This document shows positions 1-8,655 of a DNA stretch of 64,000 nt, in pieces; position 1 is the stretch's first letter, and every line of letters starts with the position of its first letter. The stretch is from Mycobacterium sp. 141 (GTDB lineage: Bacteria; Actinomycetota; Actinomycetes; Mycobacteriales; Mycobacteriaceae), in NCBI RefSeq assembly GCF_000382405.1, contig NZ_KB908257.1, positions 342,000 through 405,999 of the forward strand, written 5' to 3'. The position numbers and the translations under genes are program-made. The notes under the pieces are model-generated. The model did not search any database and was not told where the DNA came from. It worked only from the letters and a program-made list of their open reading frames with translations.

Positions 1-779
1 GCCCGCGGATCCTCGGCGCGGTACACCCGGTGGCCGAAGCCCATCAGCTTGCCGCCACTGTCCAGAACCGACTTGACCACGGCCCGCGCATCGCCGGTGC
101 GCTCGACTTCTTCGATCATCGGCAGTACGCGAGCCGGTGCACCGCCGTGCAGTGGGCCGCTCATCGCGCCCACCGCGCCGGACAGCGCCGCGGCCACGTC
201 GGCCCCCGTCGAGGCGATCACGCGGGCGGTGAATGTCGAGGCGTTCATGCCGTGCTCTGCCGCGGTCACCCAGTACGCATCGATTGCCTCGACGTGGCGC
301 GGGTCCGGATCGCCCTGCCAGCGCGTCATGAAACGTGCTGTGACAGTGGGGCACTCATCGATGAGCCGCTGCGGCACCGCGGGTTGGTAGATGCCCCGGG
401 CGGACTGCGCGACGTAGGACAGCGCCATCACCGAGGCGCGCGCCAGCTGTTCGCGGGCGATCTGATCGTCGATGTCGAGCAGCGGTGCATATCCCCAGAT
501 CGGGGCCAGCATCGCCAACCCGGCCTGGACGTCGACCCGGACATCGCCACTGTGGATCGGCAGGGGGAACGGCTCCGCGGGCGGTAGGCCCGTGCCGAAC
601 CGGCTGTCGACCAGCAGCCCCCACACGTTGCCGAAGGTGACCCGCCGGTCGACCAGCTCCTCGATGTCGACACCGCGGTAGCGCAATGCACCACCATCTT
701 TGTCCGGTTCGGCGATCTCGGTGGTGAAGGCGACGACGCCTTCCAGGCCGGCGACGAACTCTTCCGATACGGCTGCCAT
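1..779 (-). CDS. citA: Citrate synthase II, partial (3' end outside window)
   Basis: Citrate synthase family enzyme condensing acetyl-CoA and oxaloacetate. Reading down from an ATG at 777-779, the first residues are [18 protein letters not shown], followed by the typical [20 protein letters not shown] block that I recognise from mycobacterial CitA. The frame stays open to the window edge, giving about 259 codons; the family is about 370 residues, so roughly 110 C-terminal residues are missing. It is divergent from pdxH, whose start lies only about 40 bases away, so the two promoters must overlap. A second, full-length citrate synthase (gltA2) lies 2.2 kb downstream. CitA is usually regarded as the minor or methylcitrate-capable paralogue; that role is inferred. 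Confidence 0.93.
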   Translation of the reverse strand, partial: MAAVSEEFVAGLEGVVAFTTEIAEPDKDGGALRYRGVDIEELVDRRVTFGNVWGLLVDSRFGTGLPPAEPFPLPIHSGDVRVDVQAGLAMLAPIWGYAPLLDIDDQIAREQLARASVMALSYVAQSARGIYQPAVPQRLIDECPTVTARFMTRWQGDPDPRHVEAIDAYWVTAAEHGMNASTFTARVIASTGADVAAALSGAVGAMSGPLHGGAPARVLPMIEEVERTGDARAVVKSVLDSGGKLMGFGHRVYRAEDPR

Positions 780-819
780 GGCCCGATTCTCGCACTCGGG
801 CGGGCGTAGCGTGAGCGCG

Positions 820-1488
820 GTGGCTACACCGGACAATCATGATCTGGCGGCGATGCGTGTCGAGTATGTGGAGAAGGACGGCTGCGGCGACGTCGACGCC
901 GATTGGCTCGGCGACGATCCCGCGACAGGCTGGCTGACGCTTCTGCGCACTTGGCTGGGGGATGCCCAGCGGGCCGGGGTGGCCGAGCCGAACGCCATGG
1001 TGGTCGGCACTGTCGACGAGCGGGGAAGGCCTGTGACCCGCACGGTGTTGTGCAAGGGCGTGGACGAATCCGGTATCACTTTCTTCACCAATTACGACTC
1101 CGCCAAGGGCGTACAGCTGGCCGCCAACCCGTATGCGTCGGCCACCTTCCCGTGGTTCGGCCTCGGCCGGCAGGTGCATGTACGCGGCCCGGTGACCAAG
1201 GTGGCGGCCGAGACGACTGCCGAGTACTGGTCGAAGCGGCCCCGCGGATCACAGCTCGGCGCCTGGGCGTCGCACCAGTCCCGTCCCATCGGTTCACGCG
1301 CCGAGCTCATGGACCAGCTGGCCGAGGTCACGCAGCGGTTCGCCGAACTCGACGCCGTTCCGGTCCCGCCGAACTGGGGCGGCTACCTGATCAGCCCTGA
1401 GGTCGTCGAGTTCTGGCAGGGCCGGGAAAATCGGGTACACAACCGCATCCGCGTCCAGGGTGGTCGGGCCGACCGGCTCCAGCCGTGA
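820..1488 (+). CDS. pdxH: Pyridoxamine 5'-phosphate oxidase
   Basis: FMN enzyme that oxidises pyridoxamine or pyridoxine phosphate to pyridoxal phosphate in the B6 salvage pathway; cytosolic dimer. The protein carries the family blocks: [35 protein letters not shown] near the FMN site, a [12 protein letters not shown] block and the C-terminal [13 protein letters not shown] signature ending in RLQP. I place the start at GTG 820 (222 aa), close to the length I recall for the M. tuberculosis protein; GTG 811 is also possible. An in-frame ATG at 778 would overlap the start of divergent citA and gives an unlikely N-terminus. Ends 60 bases before an MFS gene. Confidence 0.93.
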   Translation: MATPDNHDLAAMRVEYVEKDGCGDVDADWLGDDPATGWLTLLRTWLGDAQRAGVAEPNAMVVGTVDERGRPVTRTVLCKGVDESGITFFTNYDSAKGVQLAANPYASATFPWFGLGRQVHVRGPVTKVAAETTAEYWSKRPRGSQLGAWASHQSRPIGSRAELMDQLAEVTQRFAELDAVPVPPNWGGYLISPEVVEFWQGRENRVHNRIRVQGGRADRLQP

Positions 1489-1490
1489 TG

Positions 1491-1544
1491 TCTCCCGTCG
1501 CTTCGCTCGCCCGGGTCATTTCTCCCGTCGCTTCGCTCGCCCGG
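1491..1544. repeat. Two tandem copies of a 24-base repeat
   Basis: The 24-base unit TCTCCCGTCGCTTCGCTCGC plus CCGG occurs at 1491-1514 and again at 1521-1544, a 30-base period, filling the gap between pdxH and the MFS gene. The reverse complement begins CCGGGCGAGCGAAGCGACGG. A near copy lies inside the ABC exporter gene at 14864-14888, so it looks like an interspersed element. Confidence 0.85.
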
Positions 1545-1550
1545 TAAACC

Positions 1551-2855
1551 GTGAGACGCTTCTTCGCCGACACCACCCCGCTGCGCCACCCCGACTTCCG
1601 GCGCTTGTGGGTGGCCGGCATACCGACCGTCATCGGCGCCAACCTGACCATCTTCGCGGTGCCGGTGCAGCTCTACGTGCTCACCCAGAACTCGGCCTAT
1701 GTCGGGTTGGCCGGCTTGTTCGCGTTGGTGCCGCTGGTGGTCTTCGGACTGTGGGGCGGGGCCTGGGCCGACGCGATGGACCGCAGGCTGCTGCTGATCA
1801 TCGCCTCGATCGGGCTGGCCGCGGCGTCTTTGCTGTTGTGGGTGCAAGCGGCGCTGGCACTGAACAACGTGTGGGTGGTGCTCGGTCTGCTATCGGTGCA
1901 GCAGGCGTTCTTCGCGGTCAACAGCCCGACCAGATCGGCGGCGATCCCGCGGATGCTGCCCGGCGACCAGTTGCCCGCCGCGAACTCGCTGAACATGACG
2001 GTCTTCCAGTTCGGTGCGATCGTCGGTCCGCTGCTGGCCGGCCTGCTGCTCAACTGGATGGATCTGTCCACGCTCTATCTCATCGACGCCCTGACCTGTC
2101 TGGTACCGATCTGGGCGACATTCCGGCTGGCCCCGATCCCGGCCACCAGCACCGAGGCGGGCTCGGCGAGGTGGGGGTGCGCTGCGGTGCTGGACGGCCT
2201 CCGGTATCTGGCGGGTCACCGGGTGGTGTTGATGTCGTTCGTCGTCGATCTCATCGCGATGATCTTCGGGATGCCTCGGGCGTTGTTCCCGCAGATGGCC
2301 CATCAGAGCTTCGGCGGCCCGGTGGAGGGCGGCACCGTGATGGCGCTGCTTGCTGCGGCGATGTCCGCCGGGGCGGTGTTCGGTGGTGTGTTCTCGGGCT
2401 GGCTGCCGCGGATCCGCAGGCAGGGCCTGGCCGTCGTGGTGTCGATCGTGGTCTGGGGTGTGGCGATGATCGGATTCGGAGTGGCCGGTGGGATGGCTCA
2501 CGGTCGGGCCGGGGCGCTGTTGTGGATTGCGTTGGCCTTCTTGGCGGTTGGCGGCGCTGCCGACATGGTGTCGGCGGCGTTCCGGTCGACGATCCTGCAG
2601 CAGGCGGCCGCCGACGATGTGCGCGGGCGGCTCCAAGGCGTGTTCACCGTCGTGGTAGCCGGTGGTCCACGATTGGCCGATGCGGCACACGGGGCGGTTG
2701 CGGCGATGGTCGGCACGACGGTTGCGGCGGCGGGTGGTGGATCGCTCGTCGTCGTCGGTGTCCTCGTCGCTGCACTGGCGGTACCGGTCTTCGTGCGCTA
2801 CCGGGTCGCCCCCGTTTCGGCACCCGCCGACCTGCGAGATCCGGACAAAGTGTGA
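1551..2855 (+). CDS. MFS exporter, EntS/MFS_3-like
   Basis: Integral membrane transporter of the major facilitator superfamily, 434 aa, about 12 hydrophobic segments. The opening PLRHPDFRRLWVAG is typical of the EntS/YbdA-like (MFS_3) exporters, followed by the ALVPLVVFGLWGGAWADAMD loop with the conserved Asp-Arg. A QQAFFAVNSPTRSAAIPRML block after the fourth helix is also typical of this branch, some members of which export siderophores or drugs. The GTG start at 1551 directly follows the tandem repeat. Substrate cannot be told from the sequence. It is separated from pdxH by 62 bases and could be cotranscribed. Confidence 0.85.
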   Translation: MRRFFADTTPLRHPDFRRLWVAGIPTVIGANLTIFAVPVQLYVLTQNSAYVGLAGLFALVPLVVFGLWGGAWADAMDRRLLLIIASIGLAAASLLLWVQAALALNNVWVVLGLLSVQQAFFAVNSPTRSAAIPRMLPGDQLPAANSLNMTVFQFGAIVGPLLAGLLLNWMDLSTLYLIDALTCLVPIWATFRLAPIPATSTEAGSARWGCAAVLDGLRYLAGHRVVLMSFVVDLIAMIFGMPRALFPQMAHQSFGGPVEGGTVMALLAAAMSAGAVFGGVFSGWLPRIRRQGLAVVVSIVVWGVAMIGFGVAGGMAHGRAGALLWIALAFLAVGGAADMVSAAFRSTILQQAAADDVRGRLQGVFTVVVAGGPRLADAAHGAVAAMVGTTVAAAGGGSLVVVGVLVAALAVPVFVRYRVAPVSAPADLRDPDKV

Positions 2856-2957
2856 ACGGCCGGCGACGCATGCCGAGTTTCCTGAGGTGACGGTCGGGCG
2901 TGCGCTGCCGGCGTGAGGAGTTGGCAGCCCCACGCGGGCAACGCCGACCGAATGCGA

Positions 2958-2971
2958 CTACCTTTTGGTAG
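2958..2971 (+). promoter_or_regulatory. Perfect small dyad in gltA2 leader
   Basis: CTACCTTTTGGTAG is a perfect 5-bp stem with a TTTT loop, flanked by further imperfect complementarity (CGACT upstream, AGTCG at 2974-2978). It lies 50-65 bases before the gltA2 start. A ribosome-binding-like AAGGGA follows at about 3011. Whether it is an operator, a leader hairpin or chance is not known. Confidence 0.4.
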
Positions 2972-3021
2972 AGCAGTCGTAAGGTTCGCAACGACTTCCC
3001 AAACAGGACGAAGGGAATCCC

Positions 3022-4326
<1,305 letters not shown>

Positions 4327-4338
4327 CTTTCTTCCGCC

Positions 4339-4394
4339 GAGCAGACGCAAAGGTCCCCCAAAACGCCGGTTTTGGGGGACCTCTGCGTCTGCTC
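4339..4394 (+). terminator. Long hairpin terminator after gltA2
   Basis: Outer arms GAGCAGACGCA (4339-4349) and TGCGTCTGCTC (4384-4394) pair perfectly, and the inner arms AAGGTCCCCCAAAAC and GTTTTGGGGGACCT pair around a short CGC-rich loop. The near-perfect stem is over 20 bp. There is no long T tract, which is common in mycobacteria. The outer-arm sequence recurs at 27646. Confidence 0.85.
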
Positions 4395-4433
4395 GCGCAA
4401 TGTTCGCGGTGACGATTGTCTCTGATACCGAGC

Positions 4434-4470
4434 TTGCCACGACAACGGTTGTAGTTTCACAATAGTTGTG
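4434..4470 (+). promoter_or_regulatory. Promoter with two dyads, likely MarR operator
   Basis: ACAACGGTTGT (4442-4452) and CACAATAGTTGTG (4458-4470) are two perfect dyads with centres 17 bases apart, in front of and overlapping the exporter's GTG start. A candidate -35 TTGCCA (4434-4439) and -10-like CACAAT (4458-4463) have 18-base spacing, which would place the transcript start close to the GTG and give a leaderless mRNA. The MarR regulator encoded downstream is the obvious candidate to bind here (inference). Confidence 0.6.
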
Positions 4471-5927
4471 TGAATACAGCCATCGGTGTCCTCAGCGCTC
4501 GGCGCAAGGCGATCATCTTGGTCTCCTGCTGCCTGAGCCTGCTGATCGTGACGATGGACGCCACCATCGTCAACGTTGCGATTCCGAGCATCCGGGGTGC
4601 TTTCGACGCCTCGCCGTCACAACTGCAATGGGTGATCGACATCTACACCCTGGTGCTGGCTTCATTGATGCTGCTGTCCGGCGGGACGGCCGACCGGTTC
4701 GGCCGTCGTCGCACCTTCCAGCTCGGTCTGACCGTCTTTGCGCTGGCGTCCCTGCTGTGCAGCGTGGCCCCCAACATCGAGCTGCTCATCGCCGCCCGGT
4801 TCCTGCAGGCCATCGGCGGCTCGATGCTCAATCCGGTGGCCATGTCGATCATCACGCAGGTGTTCACCGGTCGCGTCGAACGCGCCCGCGCCGTCGGCGT
4901 GTGGGGCGGCGTGGTCGGCATCTCGATGGCGATGGGCCCTATCGTCGGCGGCGCACTGATCGAATACGTCGACTGGCGTTCGGTGTTCTGGATCAACCTG
5001 CCCATCTGCGCCCTGGCGATCCTGCTGACCGCGATCTTCGTACCGGAATCCAAATCCGCGACGATGCGCGACGTCGACCCGATCGGTCAGGCGCTCGGGA
5101 TCGCGTTCCTGTTCGGCGTCGTCTTCCTGCTCATCGAGGGTCCGGGCTTGGGCTGGACCGATCCCCGCACCCTCGCCGTCGGCGTCGTCGCCCTGGTCGC
5201 CTTCGCCGGCTTCCTGCGCTACGAGGCGCGGCGCCGCGACCCGTTCATCGACCTGCGCTTCTTCCGCAGCGTCCCGTTCGCGTCGGCCACTCTGGTCGCC
5301 GTGTGCGCGTTCGCCGCCTACGGCGCGTTCCTGTTCATGATGTCGCTGTATCTGCAAGAGGAACGCGGCTATTCGGCCATGCACACCGGTTTGATCTATC
5401 TGCCGGTCGCTGTTGGCGCACTGATCTTTTCGCCACTGTCGGGGCGCCTGGTGGGCAGGTTCGGCAGCCGGCCGTCCCTGCTGGTGTCCGGAACGATGAT
5501 CACCGCGGCGACGCTGATGCTGGCCGGCCTGAGTGCCCACACCCCAGTGTGGCAACTGCTGGTGATCTTCGCGGTCTTCGGCGTGGGTTTCTCGATGGTC
5601 AACGCGCCCATCACCACCACTGCGGTCAGCGGTATGCCGCTCGATAGGGCCGGGGCCGCTTCGGCGGTGGCCTCGACGAGCAGGCAGGTCGGCGTCAGCA
5701 TCGGGGTGGCGCTGTGCGGGTCGGTGGCGGGTAGCGCCTTGGCGGTCGTCGGCGGCGACTTCGCCGTGGCTGCCAGGCCATTGTGGTTCGTCTGCGCCGC
5801 ACTGGGTTTGGTGATCATTGCGCTCGGTATCGTGTCGACCTCGGGACGTGCGCTGCGGTCAGCCGAAAAACTGGCCCCACTGATCGGCGAGCACCACCGA
5901 CCGTCGGAGGTAGCTCATGTCGGATGA
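4470..5927 (+). CDS. DHA2-family multidrug exporter (EmrB/QacA-like)
   Basis: 14-helix proton-driven drug exporter of the MFS DHA2 family, 485 aa. The diagnostic first-helix motif MDATIVNVAIPSI is present, followed by the GTADRFGRRR loop (motif A) and the GGSMLNPVAMSIIT and GPIVGGALIEYVDWRSVFWIN blocks (motif C region). The gene ends inside the start of the MarR gene (11-base overlap), so both are translated from one mRNA and the regulator probably controls both through the upstream dyads. The GTG start at 4470 lies within the second dyad. Substrate unknown. Confidence 0.9.
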   Translation: MNTAIGVLSARRKAIILVSCCLSLLIVTMDATIVNVAIPSIRGAFDASPSQLQWVIDIYTLVLASLMLLSGGTADRFGRRRTFQLGLTVFALASLLCSVAPNIELLIAARFLQAIGGSMLNPVAMSIITQVFTGRVERARAVGVWGGVVGISMAMGPIVGGALIEYVDWRSVFWINLPICALAILLTAIFVPESKSATMRDVDPIGQALGIAFLFGVVFLLIEGPGLGWTDPRTLAVGVVALVAFAGFLRYEARRRDPFIDLRFFRSVPFASATLVAVCAFAAYGAFLFMMSLYLQEERGYSAMHTGLIYLPVAVGALIFSPLSGRLVGRFGSRPSLLVSGTMITAATLMLAGLSAHTPVWQLLVIFAVFGVGFSMVNAPITTTAVSGMPLDRAGAASAVASTSRQVGVSIGVALCGSVAGSALAVVGGDFAVAARPLWFVCAALGLVIIALGIVSTSGRALRSAEKLAPLIGEHHRPSEVAHVG

Positions 5928-6360
5928 ACAGATCCAGCTGCCGGGAACACAGACTGCCGCCGACGAGGTGTGGCGTGCGTTGACGGCCCTGGTGTTCGAC
6001 AACCGAGACAGCTGGAAGCGTGCGGTGATCGAGCGCAGCGGCCTGCCGTTCAGCCGGATCCGGATCCTGCGGCGGCTGGCCCAGCAACCCATGACGGTCA
6101 AACAACTGGCCCACGCCGCCACTGTCGATGCGCCGGCAGCCACGGTGGCGGTCAACGATCTCGAAGAGCGCGGCCTGGTGGTCCGCACAGTCGACCCGGC
6201 CAACCGGCGCTGCAAGACGGTATCGCTGACCGAGGCCGGCCGGGCCGTGGTAGACCAGATCGACGCGGTGGACGACCCGGCGCCAGACGGGCTGGCCCGG
6301 CTCGACGCCGACGAACTCGACACCCTGCGCGTCGTCCTCGCCAAGATCGCACCGAGCTGA
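5917..6360 (+). CDS. MarR-family transcriptional regulator
   Basis: 147-aa winged-helix repressor. The wHTH is visible as PFSRIRILRRLAQQPMTV KQLAHAATVDAPAATVAVNDLEERGLVVR, followed by the wing VDPANRRCKTVSLTEAGR, the standard MarR arrangement. The helix after the wing and the C-terminal helix form the dimer interface. It overlaps the end of the DHA2 exporter by 11 bases, the typical layout for a MarR protein that senses a drug or phenolic ligand and derepresses its exporter. The paired dyads at 4442-4470 are the likely operator. Confidence 0.9.
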   Translation: MSDEQIQLPGTQTAADEVWRALTALVFDNRDSWKRAVIERSGLPFSRIRILRRLAQQPMTVKQLAHAATVDAPAATVAVNDLEERGLVVRTVDPANRRCKTVSLTEAGRAVVDQIDAVDDPAPDGLARLDADELDTLRVVLAKIAPS

Positions 6361-6426
6361 CGCTGCCGCGTCAGGGGCTGTATCGACGCTGCCGCGTCAG
6401 GGTTGCATCGACGCTGCCGCGTCAGG
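6358..6426. repeat. Three copies of a self-complementary repeat
   Basis: GACGCTGCCGCGTCAGG occurs at 6359-6375, 6385-6401 and 6410-6426 (spacings 26 and 25). The first and its flank form TGACGCTGCCGCGTCA, a perfect 6-bp stem with a TGCC loop. The set spans the stop codons of two convergent genes (MarR and the CrtI-like oxidoreductase) and may act as a bidirectional terminator. Confidence 0.75.
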
Positions 6427-7978
6427 CCTCCAACACGGCCATCGCCGCGTTGTGCCCGCCGATACCCGAGACCGCACCGCCTCGGTGGGATCCGGAGCCG
6501 CACAACAAGATCCGGTCATGGGCAGTGGCCACGCCCCAGCGGCGCGCCGGGGTGTCCAGTGGCTCGTCGTCCTCGGCGAACGGCCAACGCAGCGCGCCGT
6601 GGAAGATGTTGCCCGCCGTCATGCCCAGCGTCGCGTCCAGGTCGGCGGTGGTCTTCGCCTCGATGCACAACCGGCCCGCCGAATCCTCCATGAGGACATC
6701 CTGGATCGGTTCGGCCAGAACAGAATTCAGTGAATTAAGAACAGCAGAGGTCAACCTGTCGCGCATGCGGTCGGGGTCACCCGCTGCCAGCGCGTGTGGC
6801 GTGTGCAGGCCGAACACCGTCAACGTCTGGGCGCCCGCGGTGCGCAGTTGCTCGGACAAGATCGTCGGATCTGTGAGCGAATGGCAGTAGATTTCACACG
6901 GCAGCGGATCGGGCACCGCGCCGTCGGCCGCTGTGCGATAGGCATTTCCGAGCTGGCTGTACGTCTCGTTGATGTGAAACGTGCCGCCGAAAGCCTGCTG
7001 CGGCGTCACGTTCTCGTCGCGCAACCGAGGCAGTCGGTGCAGCATCAGGTTGACCTTCACCTGTGCGCCCGGCGCGGTCTCGGGCGCCGGTTCGCCGAGC
7101 AGTCCCGCCAGCACCGTGGGGGTCACGTTGGCCAGCACCACGTCGGCCCCGACCCGGCGCGCTGCCCCGTCCTTGCGGTAGTGCACCTCGCCATCCGGTG
7201 TGACCGAGTAAACGTCGGCGCCGGTGACGATTTCGGTGCCGAATCCCTCCGCCGCGGCGGCCAGCGCCCCGGTGACCGCGCCCATACCGCCGATCGGGAC
7301 ATCCCAGTCGCCAGTGCCGCCACCTGCCAGGTGATAGAGAAAGCAGATGTTCTGGATGAGCGTGGGATCGTCCACGTCGGCGAAGGTGCCGATCAGGGCG
7401 TCGGTGGCGAGCACCCCGCGGACCAGATCGTTGTCGACCGCTTCGGTGATCGCCGCGCCGATCGGCCGGTCGATCAGTGCCTCCCAGGCCGCCGCGGCAT
7501 CGCTGTCCTGGCCGGCCAGTATCCGGCTGCGCAGCTGGGTCCGCGTCTGCAGCGGCTGTAACAGCGTCGGCCAGATCTTCTTGGTGATCAACGACGTGCG
7601 GCGATAGAACTCATCGAAACCGGCAGCGTCGGCCTCGGCCCCGATGGCAGCGAACGACGAGTGAGGCCCGATGAGCAGGCCGGTCCGTCCGCCGGTGCCG
7701 GGATCAGGGCTATAGGACGCGGAGCTGCGCCGAGCCAGCCGGATCCGGGCGCCGAGATCGTCGACGATGCGCTGCGGCAGCAGGCTGACCAGATACGAAT
7801 AACGCGACAGCCGAGCATCCACGCCGTCGAAGGCGTACGCGGACACCGCTGCCCCACCCACGTGGTCCAGGCGTTCGAGCACCTGCACCCGACGTCCCGC
7901 ACGGGCCAGGTACGCAGCGGCCACCAGGCCGTTGTGCCCGCCGCCGACGATGACGGCATCGAATGGGTTCTCGGTCAT
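6422..7978 (-). CDS. CrtI/PYROXD2-like FAD oxidoreductase (Rv0897c-like)
   Basis: 518-aa FAD-dependent amine oxidase/phytoene desaturase-type protein. The N-terminus carries the dinucleotide-binding fold VIVGGGHNGLVAAAYLARAG with the downstream VLERLDHVGGAA block, and the C-terminus has the second FAD motif ILLCGSGSHRGGAVSGIGGHNAA typical of the family. Its place between gltA2 and the DUF2630 gene matches Rv0897c. Substrate is not evident; in this family carotenoid-like or long-chain hydrophobic substrates are common but unproven here. It is convergent with the MarR gene and is followed upstream (minus strand) by the DUF2630 gene 12 bases away, suggesting a two-gene transcript. Confidence 0.9.
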   Translation of the reverse strand: MTENPFDAVIVGGGHNGLVAAAYLARAGRRVQVLERLDHVGGAAVSAYAFDGVDARLSRYSYLVSLLPQRIVDDLGARIRLARRSSASYSPDPGTGGRTGLLIGPHSSFAAIGAEADAAGFDEFYRRTSLITKKIWPTLLQPLQTRTQLRSRILAGQDSDAAAAWEALIDRPIGAAITEAVDNDLVRGVLATDALIGTFADVDDPTLIQNICFLYHLAGGGTGDWDVPIGGMGAVTGALAAAAEGFGTEIVTGADVYSVTPDGEVHYRKDGAARRVGADVVLANVTPTVLAGLLGEPAPETAPGAQVKVNLMLHRLPRLRDENVTPQQAFGGTFHINETYSQLGNAYRTAADGAVPDPLPCEIYCHSLTDPTILSEQLRTAGAQTLTVFGLHTPHALAAGDPDRMRDRLTSAVLNSLNSVLAEPIQDVLMEDSAGRLCIEAKTTADLDATLGMTAGNIFHGALRWPFAEDDEPLDTPARRWGVATAHDRILLCGSGSHRGGAVSGIGGHNAAMAVLEA

Positions 7979-7990
7979 CGACTCGCCTGC

Positions 7991-8239
7991 TCAGCCCCGG
8001 TAGCGCTCGACCTCGTCGGCCGGACGCACCTGGGCCTCCCGCGGGTCGTGCCCGGTCTCGCGCAATGCCCGGCGTTGCCGCAGCAGGTCCCAGCACTGGT
8101 CGAGGGCGACCTCCAGCGTTTGCAGCCGCTGACGCTCATCGGTTTCGTCGATTTCCCTACGCTGCAGTCTGGCCCGCAGCTCCTGCTCCTCGGCGACGAG
8201 TCGGTGAACTTCGGCGAGGATGTCCTGGTCTTTGGCCAC
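7991..8239 (-). CDS. DUF2630 small protein (Rv0898c-like)
   Basis: 82-aa hydrophilic, highly charged protein beginning VAKDQDILAEVHRLVAEEQE, then a run of Arg/Glu/Leu-rich helix and the family block LDQCWDLLRQRRALRETG. It is predicted to be almost wholly helical with coiled-coil character. Function is unknown. I chose the GTG at 8237-8239 because the conserved domain starts there; upstream in-frame codons run into the divergent FKBP gene. Its position 12 bases before the CrtI-like gene is conserved in mycobacteria as far as I recall. Confidence 0.85.
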   Translation of the reverse strand: MAKDQDILAEVHRLVAEEQELRARLQRREIDETDERQRLQTLEVALDQCWDLLRQRRALRETGHDPREAQVRPADEVERYRG

Positions 8240-8270
8240 CCGGCCAGTCTGCCCGACTACGGTTGGTCCG

Positions 8271-8633
8271 GTGAGTACAAAACCTGAGATCGAATTTCCG
8301 GACGGTCCGGCTCCCGCCGAACTTGTGATCACCGACCTGGTGGTCGGCGACGGTGCCGAGGCGGTGCCTGGTGGAAACGTCGAGGTGCACTACCTCGGCG
8401 TCGAGTACGACACCGGCGAGGAATTCGACAGCTCGTGGAATCGCGGCGAGTCGATCGAGTTCCCGCTGCGCGGACTGATCCAGGGCTGGCAGGACGGCAT
8501 CCCGGGCATGCGGGTCGGTGGACGTCGCAAACTGGTTATCCCGCCCGCGCAGGCATACGGGCCCGCCGGTTCCGGACACAGGCTGTCAGGCAAGACGCTG
8601 ATCTTCGTCATCGATCTGCTCGCTGTTCGCTGA
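8271..8633 (+). CDS. FKBP-type peptidyl-prolyl isomerase
   Basis: 120-aa cytosolic single-domain FKBP. It has the canonical pattern VEVHYLGVEYDTGEEFDSSW, then IEFPLRGLIQGWQDGIPGM (the Ile-Gln-Gly-Trp binding pocket), GGRRKLVIPPAQAYG, and a final TLIFVIDLLAVR strand. The GTG start at 8271 leaves a short tail before the domain. It is divergent from the DUF2630 gene with only 31 bases between starts. In M. tuberculosis I recall ompATb genes in this interval instead, so the FKBP gene marks a difference from that species. Confidence 0.92.
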   Translation: MSTKPEIEFPDGPAPAELVITDLVVGDGAEAVPGGNVEVHYLGVEYDTGEEFDSSWNRGESIEFPLRGLIQGWQDGIPGMRVGGRRKLVIPPAQAYGPAGSGHRLSGKTLIFVIDLLAVR

Positions 8634-8655
8634 CGGGGGCCGGGCTCGTGCCGGG

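Noticed and set aside
355..1179. Long minus-strand open frame over citA and pdxH
   Set aside because: Arg/His/Gly-rich translation typical of antisense to GC-rich genes; the CitA and PdxH frames explain the region.
1890..2933. 347-codon minus-strand frame antisense to the first MFS gene
   Set aside because: Composition dominated by Arg, His and Gln with no motif; the plus-strand frame encodes a clear MFS protein.
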